Shown: positions 26,930 to 39,265 of the stretch, piece by piece
Layout: every line of letters starts with the position of its first letter
Numbering within the stretch: position 1 is the first letter of the stretch
DNA from: Loxodes magnus
Lineage: Eukaryota; Ciliophora; Karyorelictea; Loxodida; Loxodidae
Direction of reading: 5' to 3'
Length of the DNA: 64,000 nt
NCBI GenBank assembly: GCA_946699065.1
Contig: CAMPDV010000845.1
Location: forward strand, 1-64,000
Translations under genes and position numbers: made by a program
Notes under the pieces: model-generated
What the model was told of the DNA's origin: nothing
Seen by the model: only the letters and a program-made list of their open reading frames with translations
The model's database searches: none

Positions 26930-29900
26930 AAATGCTTGATATATTAGTTGATTAAAGTTAGTTTTAGTTAAGCTATTAATTTAATAGCTCTATTTAGTTA
27001 TTATTTTATTCTTAACTGTATAATGGAAGTTAATCCCTTAACTTTTCTATTTATTGCCTTCAATTTATTCTCTATTACCAAAACTTTAGCTAAGTAAATC
27101 TATGTAACGTCTCCTGCGCTTTTTAGTTCACTTAGTATTTAAGATTCTAATGGAACTATAAATTTCCCTTTTACTTCCATTTCAGAGACTATTTATGCTT
27201 TAGAAGAAGGAGAGCCTCATACAATATACATATCACCACACGAGCATAGCTTAGACTGCTTGAAATGTAAGAATTGTATAGATAAATGTGAAATAATGAG
27301 AGGAAGAACTTAGTAATAATAAGGGAAATAAATAACAATCTAGTAATTTAAGAAATGCTAAGACAATGAAAGTCACATAGAAATGTGCTATAATAAACTA
27401 CCAAATGCCACTATTAGCATCTTTAGAAATTGTACTTTGCTACTAGTAAACGACTACTTAGCTATGGTAGACTTAACAATTAGGATTCAATAATAAACTG
27501 GTAGCACCTAAATTTAGCCTTTGTAAGTAGCTTTTATTAATACTATTAAAGCTTAATTAGCCATAATAAACTCCAGTATTAGAGACTCACAATAAAGCTA
27601 AATTACCTGAATGTATTTTTATAAAAGTAGCTTTCTTCTGCAAAACTCATTGATAGAAAACTTTGAAGTTCCTTTAAGGAGCTAAATGATACTTCTTAAT
27701 AACTCCATACTGTCTATATAAAATAGCAGCTTAAAGTATAATAGAGAATAAATAATTTAATCTTATCAAAGCCAATTAATTATGAGCAAATCTATTTTCT
27801 AAATGAATACAGCCTCTTTAAATATAATGTAGCACTAAGAGTCAACTCTTATTATAGAAGACTCCTTAATTGAATAAAATTCAGCCTTAATTGCTGGCTT
27901 TTCATACTTCGTTAATTCAAATCTGAATCTCATCACAAGCAAAGTAATTTTAAATGGAGATAAATCTATAAGCGGGGTCCTTTATTTAAGTTAGTCAAAT
28001 TTGAGTATTATAGCGTGCAAATTTGAAGACAACAAAGGAGATTCTGGAGGTATTTATTTGTAGCAATCTTAAATTAAAGCTATATAGAATAGTAGCTTTT
28101 ATTCTAATTAAGCTAATATATACGGAGGATGTATTTATGCCTCATATTCAAACATAGAGATAATAGTAAACAGTATATTTTAGTAAAATAGTGCATTCAC
28201 ATCTGGAGGTGTTTTCTATACAGTCCATTCTAAAATTTTACAAATTGACGAATGCATATTTAGAAACAATAAAGCTGGTAGTGGTGGATCCTTCTATATT
28301 GACTTGACTAATATAACATTAATGGATAATCTTAGAGCTGAGGAAAATATAGCACTGAACTAGAATGGAAGCTTTTTGTTTGGAAGTTAGTCAAATATTG
28401 ATTAATTTAGTAATTGTAATTTTGCTAATAATATCGCTAAAGAGAACGGAGGAGTTATTTACTTAAAGTTTAGCTCTAGTATTAGAAACTTCAACCAAAA
28501 TTTTTTCAGAAACAACTCAGCAAGCAATTTTGGAGGCTGCATATTTTTAAATGCAACAAAGATAATAAGTATCTCTAATTCGCTATTTAAAAACAATACT
28601 TCAACAGATTACGGAGGAGTAATCTATTTTGAAAATTCAAGTATTAGTCTCATATACAACTCTTCTTTTGTAGAAAGCAAAGCTTAATATGGAGGCTCTC
28701 TAGCATCTTTTCATTCAAACTTAACTGAAATAAATTTGATAAAAGCTTTTAGAAATATAGCTGAAAGATTTGGAGGGTTTCATTTTTCATCAGCATCCAA
28801 TATTTATCTAATAGAAAATAGTATTTTCGTTTAGAACACAGCTAACTATGATGGAGGAGCATTTTTTTTAGTGGAAAATGAATAAGCTACAATTATCTAA
28901 AATAATATATTCAGCTAAAACGGGGCAAACAATGGAGGCAGTTTTTCTATAAGCTTCTAGGTCATTTAAAGCTTTATAGACAATTAATTTCTTTAGAATA
29001 ACTCAACTTATCAAGGAGGGTCTATTTGATTATATAAATCAAACGTTTAGCTAATTTAAAATTGTTCTTTTATATAAAACAAATGCAATAGAGGAGGTGC
29101 CTTGTATTTAGTAGATTCTAATATAACCTTGATGGAAAATGTTTAAGGTGTAGGAAATGAAGCTATATTTTAAAGCGGAGGATTCATGTATCTAAGTAAC
29201 TCATTTGTAACCATCATAAGAAATAGTATATTCTAAGAAAATTCTGCTTATTCTTAAGGTGGTGTGATTGATATATTCACAGATAAAAAGTAAAGTCTAT
29301 TTTATGTTATAAACTGCTAATTTGTTTCTAACTAAGCTTCTATAGGAAGTATTGGAAACTTTTGAAAACAGACAGTTGTTTTATAAGATATTTAAGCAAT
29401 ACTTAACAAAGCTAAATTCAATGGAAATTTTTACTTTGATCAGTCTAAAATAATATTTATTAATCTACAAGCTTATAGTAACAATGCATCTAAAGGAGCT
29501 ATTATTTTTAGCCTTAGTTCTTAAGTTACTTTAAATAATGCAGAAATGGGGAATAACGAAGCATATGATCAAGGAGGATGTATTTAACTTCAAAATGGAA
29601 ATTTATTTATTAAAGATTTAAAGGCTTATTAGAATAAGGCTAATTAAGGAATAATCTTATACCTATAGTAAGCTTCACCTGTATACATTCAATCAAGTTA
29701 GTTCTACAACAACACAGATACAGACTCTAACCTCTTAGAAATAGAAAATGTACAATTTATTCAGTTAGAAAAGTGCTAATTTAAAAGTAATTAAGTAAAT
29801 ATATTAATTTAAGCTTAGCAAGTAGATACTATGATCATAAGAGATAACTTATTTAAGTAGAATTAACTCTAGTATAGAATAATAGAAGTTAAAAACTCTA

Positions 29901-32900
29901 ATTTAGAAATTACTGAAAGTTAAATTGAATCAAACTATATTATAAAAGGAGATTTAATTGATATAACAGGTAAACAGTTTAACTTAACTAATTGCTTCAT
30001 TTATAATAACGAAGCTTTAAGTGGAGCAATGATTTACTTAAAATTCACTTAAACAATAATAAATAGTTCTTAATTTTGAGGAAATAAAGGATAGAATGGT
30101 GGCTCAATACAATCTTACACTTCAGACTATTAAATTATTAATTGCTAGTTCAAAGATAACTTAGCTTAAAGTTAAGGAGGAGTGATAGACGCCAATAAAG
30201 ATAAAATTTAAATTTATAATAGTTTATTTGAAGATAACCTATCTTTTTAAGGAGGAACCTTCTAATTTTTCTAAGTAGATGTACAAATTTACAATACAAC
30301 AGGCTTTAATAATTACGCAGCTTTTGGTGGATTTACCTATTGTGAATAATCAAAAATAATACTTACAAATTCATAATTTTATAATAATTCAGCATTAGAA
30401 GGAGCAGTTATCTACATGTTTATATCAAGAGTTGAGATGGATTTAATCAATTTTTATGATAATTGAACAAAACTCAAAGGTGGTGTTATTTTTCTTGATA
30501 TGTAAAGCAAATTAATTCTTACAAACTCAGAAGTTACCGAATGCTTAGCAGATGAAGGATCCTTTATATTCGCTTAAAATGGTATATTTTAATTAGACAA
30601 CATATCAATTCATGAAAATTAAGCATATAAAACAGGAATTATTAATCTTTGGAATTCAAATGGGGAATGCTAAATTACAAAATCATCTATATATAAAAAT
30701 AAAGGGAAAGCTTCTATTTATGTGTACTAGAGTCTCTTAAGCATTTACCAAATATCATTTATCAGTAACTCTGCAGATGACTTAACACCTGGAATTTTCA
30801 TTCATAACTCTGAAATTTATATAAGTGATTCTATTTTTAATGATCAAGAGTCACAAAAAGGAGTTTTTATATATAGTGAATATTAATCTAAAATATAAAT
30901 TTTAAATTCTAAGTTTCGAAATGAAAAAGGAAAGAAAGGAGGAGCTTTATACGTGTTTCAATCAGAAGCTGTAATAAGTAACACCAGTTTCAGTAATATA
31001 ATAGTCAATTTAAATGATGGTACTATTTATGCTTAGTAATCCAACTTAAGTATCTAAAATTCTATTTTTAACAATATAATATCTTAATAATAAGGAGGCT
31101 CAGTTGTTTTTATGATATAGTCAAATATGACAATGGAATAATGTACTTTGACTAACTATTATAGTACAGCAATAGCTATTTAATAAAATAGTGCATTAAC
31201 TTTAACTCTTACAACATTTAGAAATGGACAAAGCAAAAATTTTCCTGGTTCAGCTGTTTATTCATAAAACTCATAATTGGATATGTTTAATTGTACTTGT
31301 GATAATTAGATATCCTAAATAGGTTCTTGCTTTGCAATAGTAAATGATGAAGTATTTTATAAATATTTAATCTAATATAATCATTTTGAGAATGTTACAG
31401 CTTTATAATAAGGAGGTGTAGGATACTGCTATAATGCTAATATCACCTTTTTATATAATAACTTTGTAAGCAATAAAATTGAAAGAGGAGAGTAATCTAC
31501 TCTAAAAGGAGGAGCTTTAAGATTGATATGTGATAATAAATTAATTTGTGACTATAGAATAGAAAGGAATTTCTTTATTAATAACTCTATTTAAAGTACC
31601 AATAGTGAAGGAGGAGCTATTTCATTTTAAGGAACTATACCTACTTTCATTCCTGATATAGAAAGTTAAGAAATTTGCCTCTATTTCAAAAATAATTAAG
31701 CTTTCTATGGAAATCATTTTGCTTCATTTGCATATACTCTTAGTAGTACTAATAAGATAGATGCATTAGATCATTGTACAAACACCAAAATATAAAGATA
31801 ACTAGTTTCATAGTTACCTGGTTTTCCTATAACTGAGCATTTATTTTATATAATAGATATTTAAGGTTAGCTAATTAGAACTGATAACATCTCTTAAGCA
31901 TCTATTAATTCCAATAACAGTGATTCAGAGTTATCAGGAAAAACTAGAGTATAAGCTGAACTTGGTGTGTTTGATTTCAAGGATATAATAATAAAGGCAG
32001 AACCAAAAACTAATATTAGCTTATATATAGAAAGCAATGCCATTGATATTGATACTTTACCTTTTAACTTAAAGTTTATCAATAAATTTAATATGGAAGT
32101 ATACATTTAGAAATGCTTATAAGGATAAATACTTATAGAGGGTAATTCATGCTATAATTGTCTTTATGGATAATATTCCTTTAACTAAAGCAATCTGAAA
32201 TGCAAAGAATGTATTGCTGGTTCGACATGTTATGGAAGTGATTTGATTGGGCCTAAAAAAGGATTTTGAAGAAAAAGTTTTGAAACAGATAATATTCATG
32301 AATGTCCTAATAGCAAAGCATGTAAAGGAACTACTGTAAATGATAGTTTTGTGGATATTTATTTATAAACCACTGATTAGTAAAATAGAGAAGATCTCAA
32401 GAAAGGAATTAATTGAAAAGGAGAATGTGCTGAAGGTTATAAAGGTGTTATGTGTGACGTTTGCGAGAAAGATTGAACAAAAAATGATATAAATGAGTGT
32501 CAAAAATGTTTAAGTAAAAGATGATCTATCTTACTTGGTACTTTTACTATAACAATATTCATCATTTTCGTTATATACTTAGTTGTTCAAACTCTTAAAT
32601 CAGCAGAAAAGTAAGAGTCTTACTATGGGGTCTATTTAAAAGTGTTGACTAACTATTTCTAATTTTCTTCTTTAATTTAGAAGTTTTAGTTCAATTGATC
32701 AAATGTACTTAAAAGCTACTTTGAAGCAAATTAAAGAATAACGGCATAGACTTCTAATATATTGAAAATAGATTGTTTATTTTAAGAAGGAGAAGAGTTT
32801 TATTATAGCAAAGTATTGAGCATTTTGATGTTACCTTTAATAATTTTAGTAATATCCCTTGTATTAGTGAGTGTATACTCTTGCATAAAATATAAAAAGT

Positions 32901-34500
32901 TTAATAATTCTATCTTTATAACTATAATGAGTGTTTCCTACTTCCAAATTTGTACTAATTTAACCTCTACTATTTTTAGTGTTTTTAGTTGCTATAAGAT
33001 AGAAGATGACTATTACGTTCTAAACTCTTATACTGATATATAATGTTGAAAGGAAAGGCATATAAAGTTTGTCTTAATATTTGGTTTACCTTCACTACTT
33101 CTGTATGCGTTTTTTGTTCCTTTTAACGTTTTTATTTACTTATATAGGAAGAGAAAAATAATAAAATCCTACTAAATAAAGTCTTAGTTTGGGTTTCTAA
33201 CAATAGGGTACAAAGAGAATTTCTACTACTGAGAAATATTCAAAATTTACTAGAAATTTTAAATTTCCTTTATTTTTATTTTTCTATAGAAGAATACTAT
33301 AATTTTCTAGTTCTGATGCTTAATTCTTGTACTGCTGGTGTTTATTTATCTGTAGAGGTAAAATAATGCTTATATAAAAGAAGAGCTTAATAAACTAGAA
33401 GCTATTTACTTATATGTATCAGCATTTACACTATATATAGGTATCTATTTTGATTCTGGATAAAGATACTTAATTATTGATATCGCTTCTTTTATACTAC
33501 TAGTTGCTGCTAATGTATACTTCATTCTTGTCTGGATATACTACTTTATACTTCTCTTTGGAAGTCAATACTATAGAAAATATCTCAAAACATGCTTTTG
33601 CTTTATCTGCTTTTAATAAAAGTTAGATTTAATGGAAACTATTAATTAATGGGAAAAGTAAGAAGGAAATTATCTTAGAGACTAATAGAGTAAATGAAGG
33701 AAATGCTAAAATAAGATTTCCTCAATATTAAGAAGAAAAAGGATAAAGATCTTCAATGATAAAGAAGAAGTTTAATTTTATAACCTAAACTAAGAAAATA
33801 AGCATACCAAAAAACTAACCCTTCATTTTAAGTAGAAAGAAGATATAACTATCTTAAAATAAATGGACTTATCATATTTAATCAGCATTGGCTTATATGA
33901 ACTCTATAACTAAAACTCTAGAAACTTCATATTAACGCAAACAGAATATTGAAATTAAAGAATTAAGTGATTCTTATAAATATCAAGCTAAATTTAAAAT
34001 AATCCAAGTAATATTATTACTAATTAAAATAGTCATCAAGAAGAAATTTAAACCTAAAACTATTCAAATCAGACATAATAATCCTATTAATCAAATAATA
34101 GTTCATTTGGATAATAAATATAGTCTTAGATTTAATTAGAATCAAAATTATACAGTCATAAAAGATTGAAAAAGGCAAGCAAAATAAATCAAAAATAAAC
34201 AAGTTTAAGTAACCGTAAGTTTAATAAAGTTTTTATAAAAAAGACAGCTGATTTAAAGACAATTGCGGAGACTCTTGAAGAAACTTAATAGTAAAATGAA
34301 GTGTATAATTCTTAGCAAGCTGATTTAACATTAGAATAATCTTAATGCGAAATCTAAGTTTAAGATGAAAAGAAATGCGAAGAAAGAATAGCTAGTAATA
34401 AAAGTATAGATGTAGCAGAAAGAAATGGTGTTGAATAACATACTCTTATTAAAATAACTTAATAATCTTAATTTTTATCTTAATAAATTAATAAAAAAGT
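26930..34500 (+). repeat. giant inverted repeat, right arm
   Basis: Inverted copy of 9,400-16,890. Identity is very high over most of the arm. For example, the 70-codon stretch at 31,894-32,106 and its partner at 11,705-11,917 differ at a single residue when both are read on the strand opposite the gene. It drops sharply between about 27,480 and 28,290, then recovers. Confidence 0.85.
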
Positions 34501-34831
34501 TAAAGTATGTCTAAAAAAAGAGATTCATAGTATGAAAAAAATGAAATATTTAATTTTCTAATATTATAAGCAAATAAGAACATTTCTAGTTAAAATTTAT
34601 AAAGAAAGCACATAGAATCTCTAAATAGAAAGAATGATAAATAGGATAAGAATAGAGTATAATAGAATATATGTTCTAAATTTAGGCTATTTATTAGAGA
34701 AAATTTTTATTGATGAAAAGTTGATAAAAAACACAGAATATAAAAAATTAAATATAAGAGTAAAAAAATAGTAAGAAAAGTGTAATAAAAATTAGAAAGA
34801 AATTAAAAGGTAAAGAAAGTATAAAAAATGA
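27023..34831 (+). CDS. giant secreted-domain membrane protein: beta-helix, Cys-rich module, about 7 TM segments
   Basis: One frame of about 2,600 codons runs from ATG 27,023 to TGA 34,829 when TAR = Gln and TGA = Trp. It begins with a signal peptide (PLTFLFIAFNLFSIT). A long ectodomain follows, with some 20 repeats of the GGxIY/GGxFY type (GGIYLQ, GGCIYAS, GGVIYLK, GGCIFLN), typical of right-handed beta-helix or Pmp-like surface proteins. Residues about 1,705-1,830 form a Cys-rich module (CYNCLYGQY, CKECIAGSTCYG, GPKKGF-W-RKS, CDVCEKDWTKND). Then come several hydrophobic helices (ILLGTFTITIFIIFVIYLV; ILMLPLIILVISLVLV; LIFGLPSLLLYAFFVPFNV) with the conserved IGYKENFYYWEIF, and a Gln/Lys-rich cytoplasmic tail. 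About 15 in-frame TGA codons occur, many at family tryptophans, against about three TGG. Similar predicted membrane proteins are abundant in oligohymenophorean ciliates; their function is unknown, perhaps surface or sensory. Confidence 0.75.
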
Positions 34832-35849
34832 TTTAAATTAAAGAAAGTAAAATAAATAAAACTTTATTGATTGAAAATAATAATAAAGAGTAGAATAAGA
34901 AATGAATCATTTAATTATTCGCAAATTTAGCGATTTTTAAATCGTTTATACAATGAAAAAATTTAAAAAAGAAAGAACTTAAGAATTTATAGTTCAAAGA
35001 AAAGAAAAAGTAAATTGAAAGTAAGTTAAAAGATGTAAATAGAAATTTGATAAAAGATAACGTAATAATTTGAAAATTTAAAAAGGAAAAAATTTATAAA
35101 TTAAATTAAAAAATGTATAAAGGCGATAAAGTTTTATCTTATTATTTTTCATTATACAGAAAATTTAGGAAGGATATAAATATTTAAATATGTAAATTTA
35201 GCAAGATTAAAGAATGATATTTAAAGTATAAAAAGAAATAAAAAGTTGAATTAAAGATAAAGTTGTAAAATATTTCAGTTTCATAAAGATAATTCAAAGT
35301 TAAATGTTAGTAGATGTTCTATGATTTAAAAAGAAAAAATGTTAAATACTTACAGTTTAAATTATCGTAGATATTCAAGAAAAGGAATAAGAAAGCTATA
35401 CAAAAGCAAATTATGGAATTATAGTGGTAAGTAATTTCAAACATAAGAAAAGAGAGTTTAGAAATTAGCGTATAATATTAAAATTAAATATGTAAGGAGT
35501 AATTAACAATATTAAAAATAAAAAGTTTATAAATATTTATTTGCTCAGCGTTTAACAAAATTTAAGAAGATAAAAAACTCCAGAGCATTTTAATATATGA
35601 AAAGATTAATGATTAGAAAGTTATATGAACTTAAAGAAAATCCTCTTTTCAATCCCTGTACATTTTTATGAGAAATATTAGATATTTTAAAATTTGAATA
35701 TAAAGTATAATAAAGAATTGATTTATTAGCTTTTTTAATATTAGCTTTCTTAGAGTGAAATAATAAAGTTAAAATAGTAATAGTAAATACTTTAAAAGCA
35801 TTTAATATTTAGTAAGTATGATCAATTAATCATCTTAAAGAAAAAAAAG
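34832..35849. other. no gene recognised
   Basis: Purine-rich (A and G) sequence on the + strand with no motif found. It links the end of the giant membrane-protein gene to the gag-like ORF. Confidence 0.4.
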
Positions 35850-36698
35850 ATGTCAGGTTTATAGAAAGGTTTCTTCTCTAAAAACACCAAAATAGAAGAA
35901 GCAGCAAAGACAGAGGAGGAGAAGTAGCTAACGTAATCCATGCAAATGGAGAAAACTTGTAAGCCCAAAACAGAAGTACGTAAGTATGAATTGTAATAAG
36001 TGATACCGTAAACATATGAAGAAGTTGAAATTACTTAGGAACCAATTATTGGTAAAGCTCGTAAAACAGGTTAAAGATAAAATCCATGGTAAGAAGAAAA
36101 TAGAAAACTTAAGGACTTGGTTAACGAGCTCAATAAGTAAATAAAGGAACTGAAAATTTCAACTGAAAGAGAAGCCTAAGGAATGTGGAATTTGATTCGA
36201 GAATAACAAAATATTACATAACGACTATAATAACAAATATAAGTCCTTATTGGGTAACAGTAAACCTTTGTAACGTAACCGTCACGAATAATTAACCCTG
36301 ATTTAATGGAGCTGGAACTCCCTATTGTTCCTCCATAACTGCCAGCAAAATTATTACCACTTAGAAAAAAATGTTATAAATGCGGCAGTCAAAAACATCT
36401 TTATCGATAGTGCAAAATTTTTCAAATGCAACAAAGATAATATAGGTAAAAATAAGAAGCCAAAAAATAAGCATATTTTTAAGAGTAAGAGAGATTTCGA
36501 AGAAATGAAAAAGCTAGAATACAGAGAATCTTTTGCAATAGCAACAAAAGGTTGTATAAAATCAAGAGTATAAATATATGGGATAGTTTTCAAAGTAATG
36601 CCAGACCTTAATTTTAAAGTTGGAAGGAAAACCAATTCAAAAACCCATCTATAAATAGAAAGGATGTAAAAAATACAGGGGATAGGATTTCCTCCTGA
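35850..36698 (+). CDS. gag-like ORF1 with coiled coil and zinc knuckle
   Basis: This is an intact frame of 283 codons, MSGLQKGFFSKNTK to TGA at 36,696. Residues about 90-145 are a coiled coil (ENRKLKDLVNELNKQIKEL). It has a proline-rich linker (LELPIVPPQLPAKLLPL) and then a perfect CCHC zinc knuckle KCYKCGSQKHLYRQC (C-x2-C-x4-H-x4-C) and a basic tail. Its four tryptophans are all TGG and it has no internal TGA. Its base use is less AT-skewed than its neighbours, suggesting recent arrival. It resembles the ORF at 45,467-46,642 (LCYLCKQKFHTYKRC). Immediately downstream is a long (TTA)n tract, as expected if the element ends in a simple repeat instead of poly(A). It probably packages retroelement RNA. 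No endonuclease or reverse transcriptase follows, so this is a 3' or non-autonomous copy. Confidence 0.65.
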
Positions 36699-36717
36699 AA
36701 CTTTTTCTAACATTTTA

Positions 36718-36919
<202 letters not shown>

Positions 36920-36996
36920 AATCTTAATTATGTAGATTATAGTCGTTTAATACCATACTATTATATCCATATTCTCATTTTTATTCCTTTATAATC

Positions 36997-37001
36997 AAAA
37001 G
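36997..37001 (-). terminator. Pol III terminator of tRNA-Gly
   Basis: Reading on the minus strand, TTTT lies directly after the discriminator region of the tRNA, the standard RNA polymerase III stop. Confidence 0.6.
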
Positions 37002-37073
37002 TACGCTATCCGGGACTCGAACCCGGGTCAACTGCTTGGAAGGCAGTTATCCTAACCACTAGACTAATAGCGC
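37002..37073 (-). tRNA. tRNA-Gly, anticodon UCC
   Basis: A 72-base cloverleaf on the minus strand. The acceptor is GCGCTAT paired with ATAGCGT (one G-U pair). The D arm carries AGTGGTTAGGA, the anticodon stem is ACTGC/GCAGT with loop CTTCCAA giving UCC, and the T arm is CCGGG-TTCGAGT-CCCGG. Both internal promoter boxes are intact (A box in the D arm, GGTTCGAGTCC B box) and there is no intron. The discriminator base is A. It strongly resembles eukaryotic cytosolic tRNA-Gly(UCC), which confirms nuclear rather than organellar DNA here. Confidence 0.95.
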
Positions 37074-37516
37074 CTTAATAAACAATAAATCAAAAGCTTT
37101 TAAACCAAATTTAAGGAGAAATAATAAGGAAATTTAAGTAATAGATAATTACCAGTTTATAATGGACATGCTTATATGCATAATAATAACAAAAAGAAGT
37201 AATTAATAAATCATTTAATCAAATATTTGTTTAAATACAAAATTGAATAATTTTGCTTATAAAGTCTTGTTTAAACTGATCCTTTAATTATATAATCAAA
37301 AATTGCTTCTTAGTTTCTAGCAAATTAACTGATTTGTAAATTTCTAATACTTAAAGCATTTTTGATATTAAAGTAATCTTAGTTAAGTATGAATAAATAA
37401 GTAATATAAGACTTAGTAATAAAATTTTAAGCTAAAATGTTTTAGTTTTTAACTCTTTCTCTTCACTTCTCTTATAATAATGATGTAGGTTAATGACTTA
37501 TATCTGCATGTGGATT

Positions 37517-39265
37517 TCACTTTAATATTATATGTTCTAACTAACTTATAAAAGTATCTATGTCTGGTCTTATATTCTCGTCGAAAGCTAAACATCTGTA
37601 GATAAATCAACTAATAAAGCTTCTTGCTATATTTCGTTTTAAAACCTAGGTATCATTTTATCGATATAGATTATTTACTTTAACTAAGAATCTAGAATTG
37701 GATAAAGAAGTTCTTCGTTGAATATTTCTACTCTTATACAACCTAAAGATTAGATATCACTTTTTTTACTCACTTTCTTTTCAAATTATTCAGGAGCCAT
37801 TCATTGATGTTCACCTTTCTATTCTACTGTTCTTAATCAGTTATCTTTATTAAATAATCCAAGAGTTAGTATTTTAGGAGAATCTTAATCATCTAACAGA
37901 ATATTAAGAGATTTGATTTCTTTATGAATTAAGTTTCTAGCGTGAATAGCCTTCAAACCTTCTGCTTTTTAACTTAGTAAGTTAAGTTTCTTATAATATC
38001 TAGAATGGCAGTTTTAGAATAGTTACTTTGTCTAAATAATTTAGAATAAACTTCCTTTATTCTAAAAATCAGTTAAAAGAGCGAGTTCTTAAGTATCGAT
38101 AGCAAATCCTATAAGTTTTTAAACTCTTAAGCTATTTATTAGCAGTAGTTCTTTACATTCAAATCAGAACTAATCTATTATTTTATCATTCTATTAGTTA
38201 AATACTTTAAATCCATACATGAATCCTTAGATACATAATAGATAAGTAGTTCCGAAATCATCACAAGCCAATTTTTGCAATTCCCCTAAAAATTCATTGT
38301 TAGGAACCAAATCTCTATATTTCCATATTCTTACTTCAAAACTACTATCTACTTGCTATAGGAACTTCCTTATTTCTTCTTCTGTTATTTTACTCTTGAC
38401 TTAGTTTACTTCACTTTTAATTTTTGTTTAGGGAATTTCTAATTCAGGATTTAGTTGTTTTGCTTTGCTGAAGCATTCTAGTGCTTCTTATTCCTTGTTT
38501 AAAGCTTAAAGACAAAGTCCTTTATCATAAAAAGCATTTGAGTACTTAGGATCTAGTTAGATAACTTAGTTGAAGCATTAGATAGCTTCAAGATGATTTC
38601 CTAATTTAAAAAGAGAAAAACCTTTGAGTTTGAAATGATCTGGTAGAGTGGAATTAAGTTTGATGGTTTAATTAAGACTTTCAATGGCTTCATTGTATTT
38701 TTCTAGCTTAATAAATATCGCTCCTTTATTAAAGTGAGCATCTACTAATCTAGGATCCAGCTTCGTAGCTACATTTAAACTCTATATCGCCTCGACGTTC
38801 TTTCCTAATTATCCCAGCAAAGTTCCTTTGTTATAGTGAGCTGCCACTAAATTATCATCTAATTAGAGAGCTATATCATAGTTCTATATGGCTTCGTTAC
38901 ATTTTCCTATTTGTTTCAGTAATGATCCTTTATTCAAATAAGCAGATACCATTTTAGGATCTAGTTTGAGAGCTACATTGTAGCTCTATATTGCTTCATC
39001 ATATTTTCCTAGCATCTTCAGGACAACTCCTTTATTACAATGAGCAACCGCATCATTAGGATTTAAATTAAGAGCTAAATCATAACTCTAGATTGCTTCA
39101 TCATATTTCCCTCAGTGTTTTCAATGCAACTCCTTTATAAGTATGAGCAGCAGCATATTTGGGATCTAGCTTGATAACTATATTAAATTACTCGATAACC
39201 TTATGATAATTAGCTTCCTTCATAAATTTTAATCCTATTCTGTTATATTAAGTAGCTTGAGACAT
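37517..39265 (-). pseudogene. TPR-repeat protein kinase, inactive and frameshifted
   Basis: From ATG 39,265 the frame gives about eight TPR units of the pattern NKGxLLKxLGKYDEAIQSY-ALKLDP, then a kinase-like domain (VRIWKYRDL, HARNLIHKEIKSLNILLDD, QWMAPEQFEKKVSKKSDI, RCLAFDENIRPDI). The conserved W of WMAPE is TGA (37,801-37,803). Key catalytic residues are lost: the HRD aspartate is Glu (HKE) and DFG is replaced by TLG. There is a one-base insertion near 39,112 inside the second TPR and another frame change near 37,640 between subdomains IX and XI. It is therefore a pseudokinase or, more likely, a decayed gene. TPR-kinase fusions of this layout are common in ciliates. It has no operon-like partner; the tRNA gene lies about 440 bases beyond its end. 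Confidence 0.75.

Noticed and set aside
36354-36713. Open frame opposite the zinc-knuckle gag ORF
   Set aside because: It is the antisense shadow of the gag-like gene at 35,850-36,698 and has no motif of its own.
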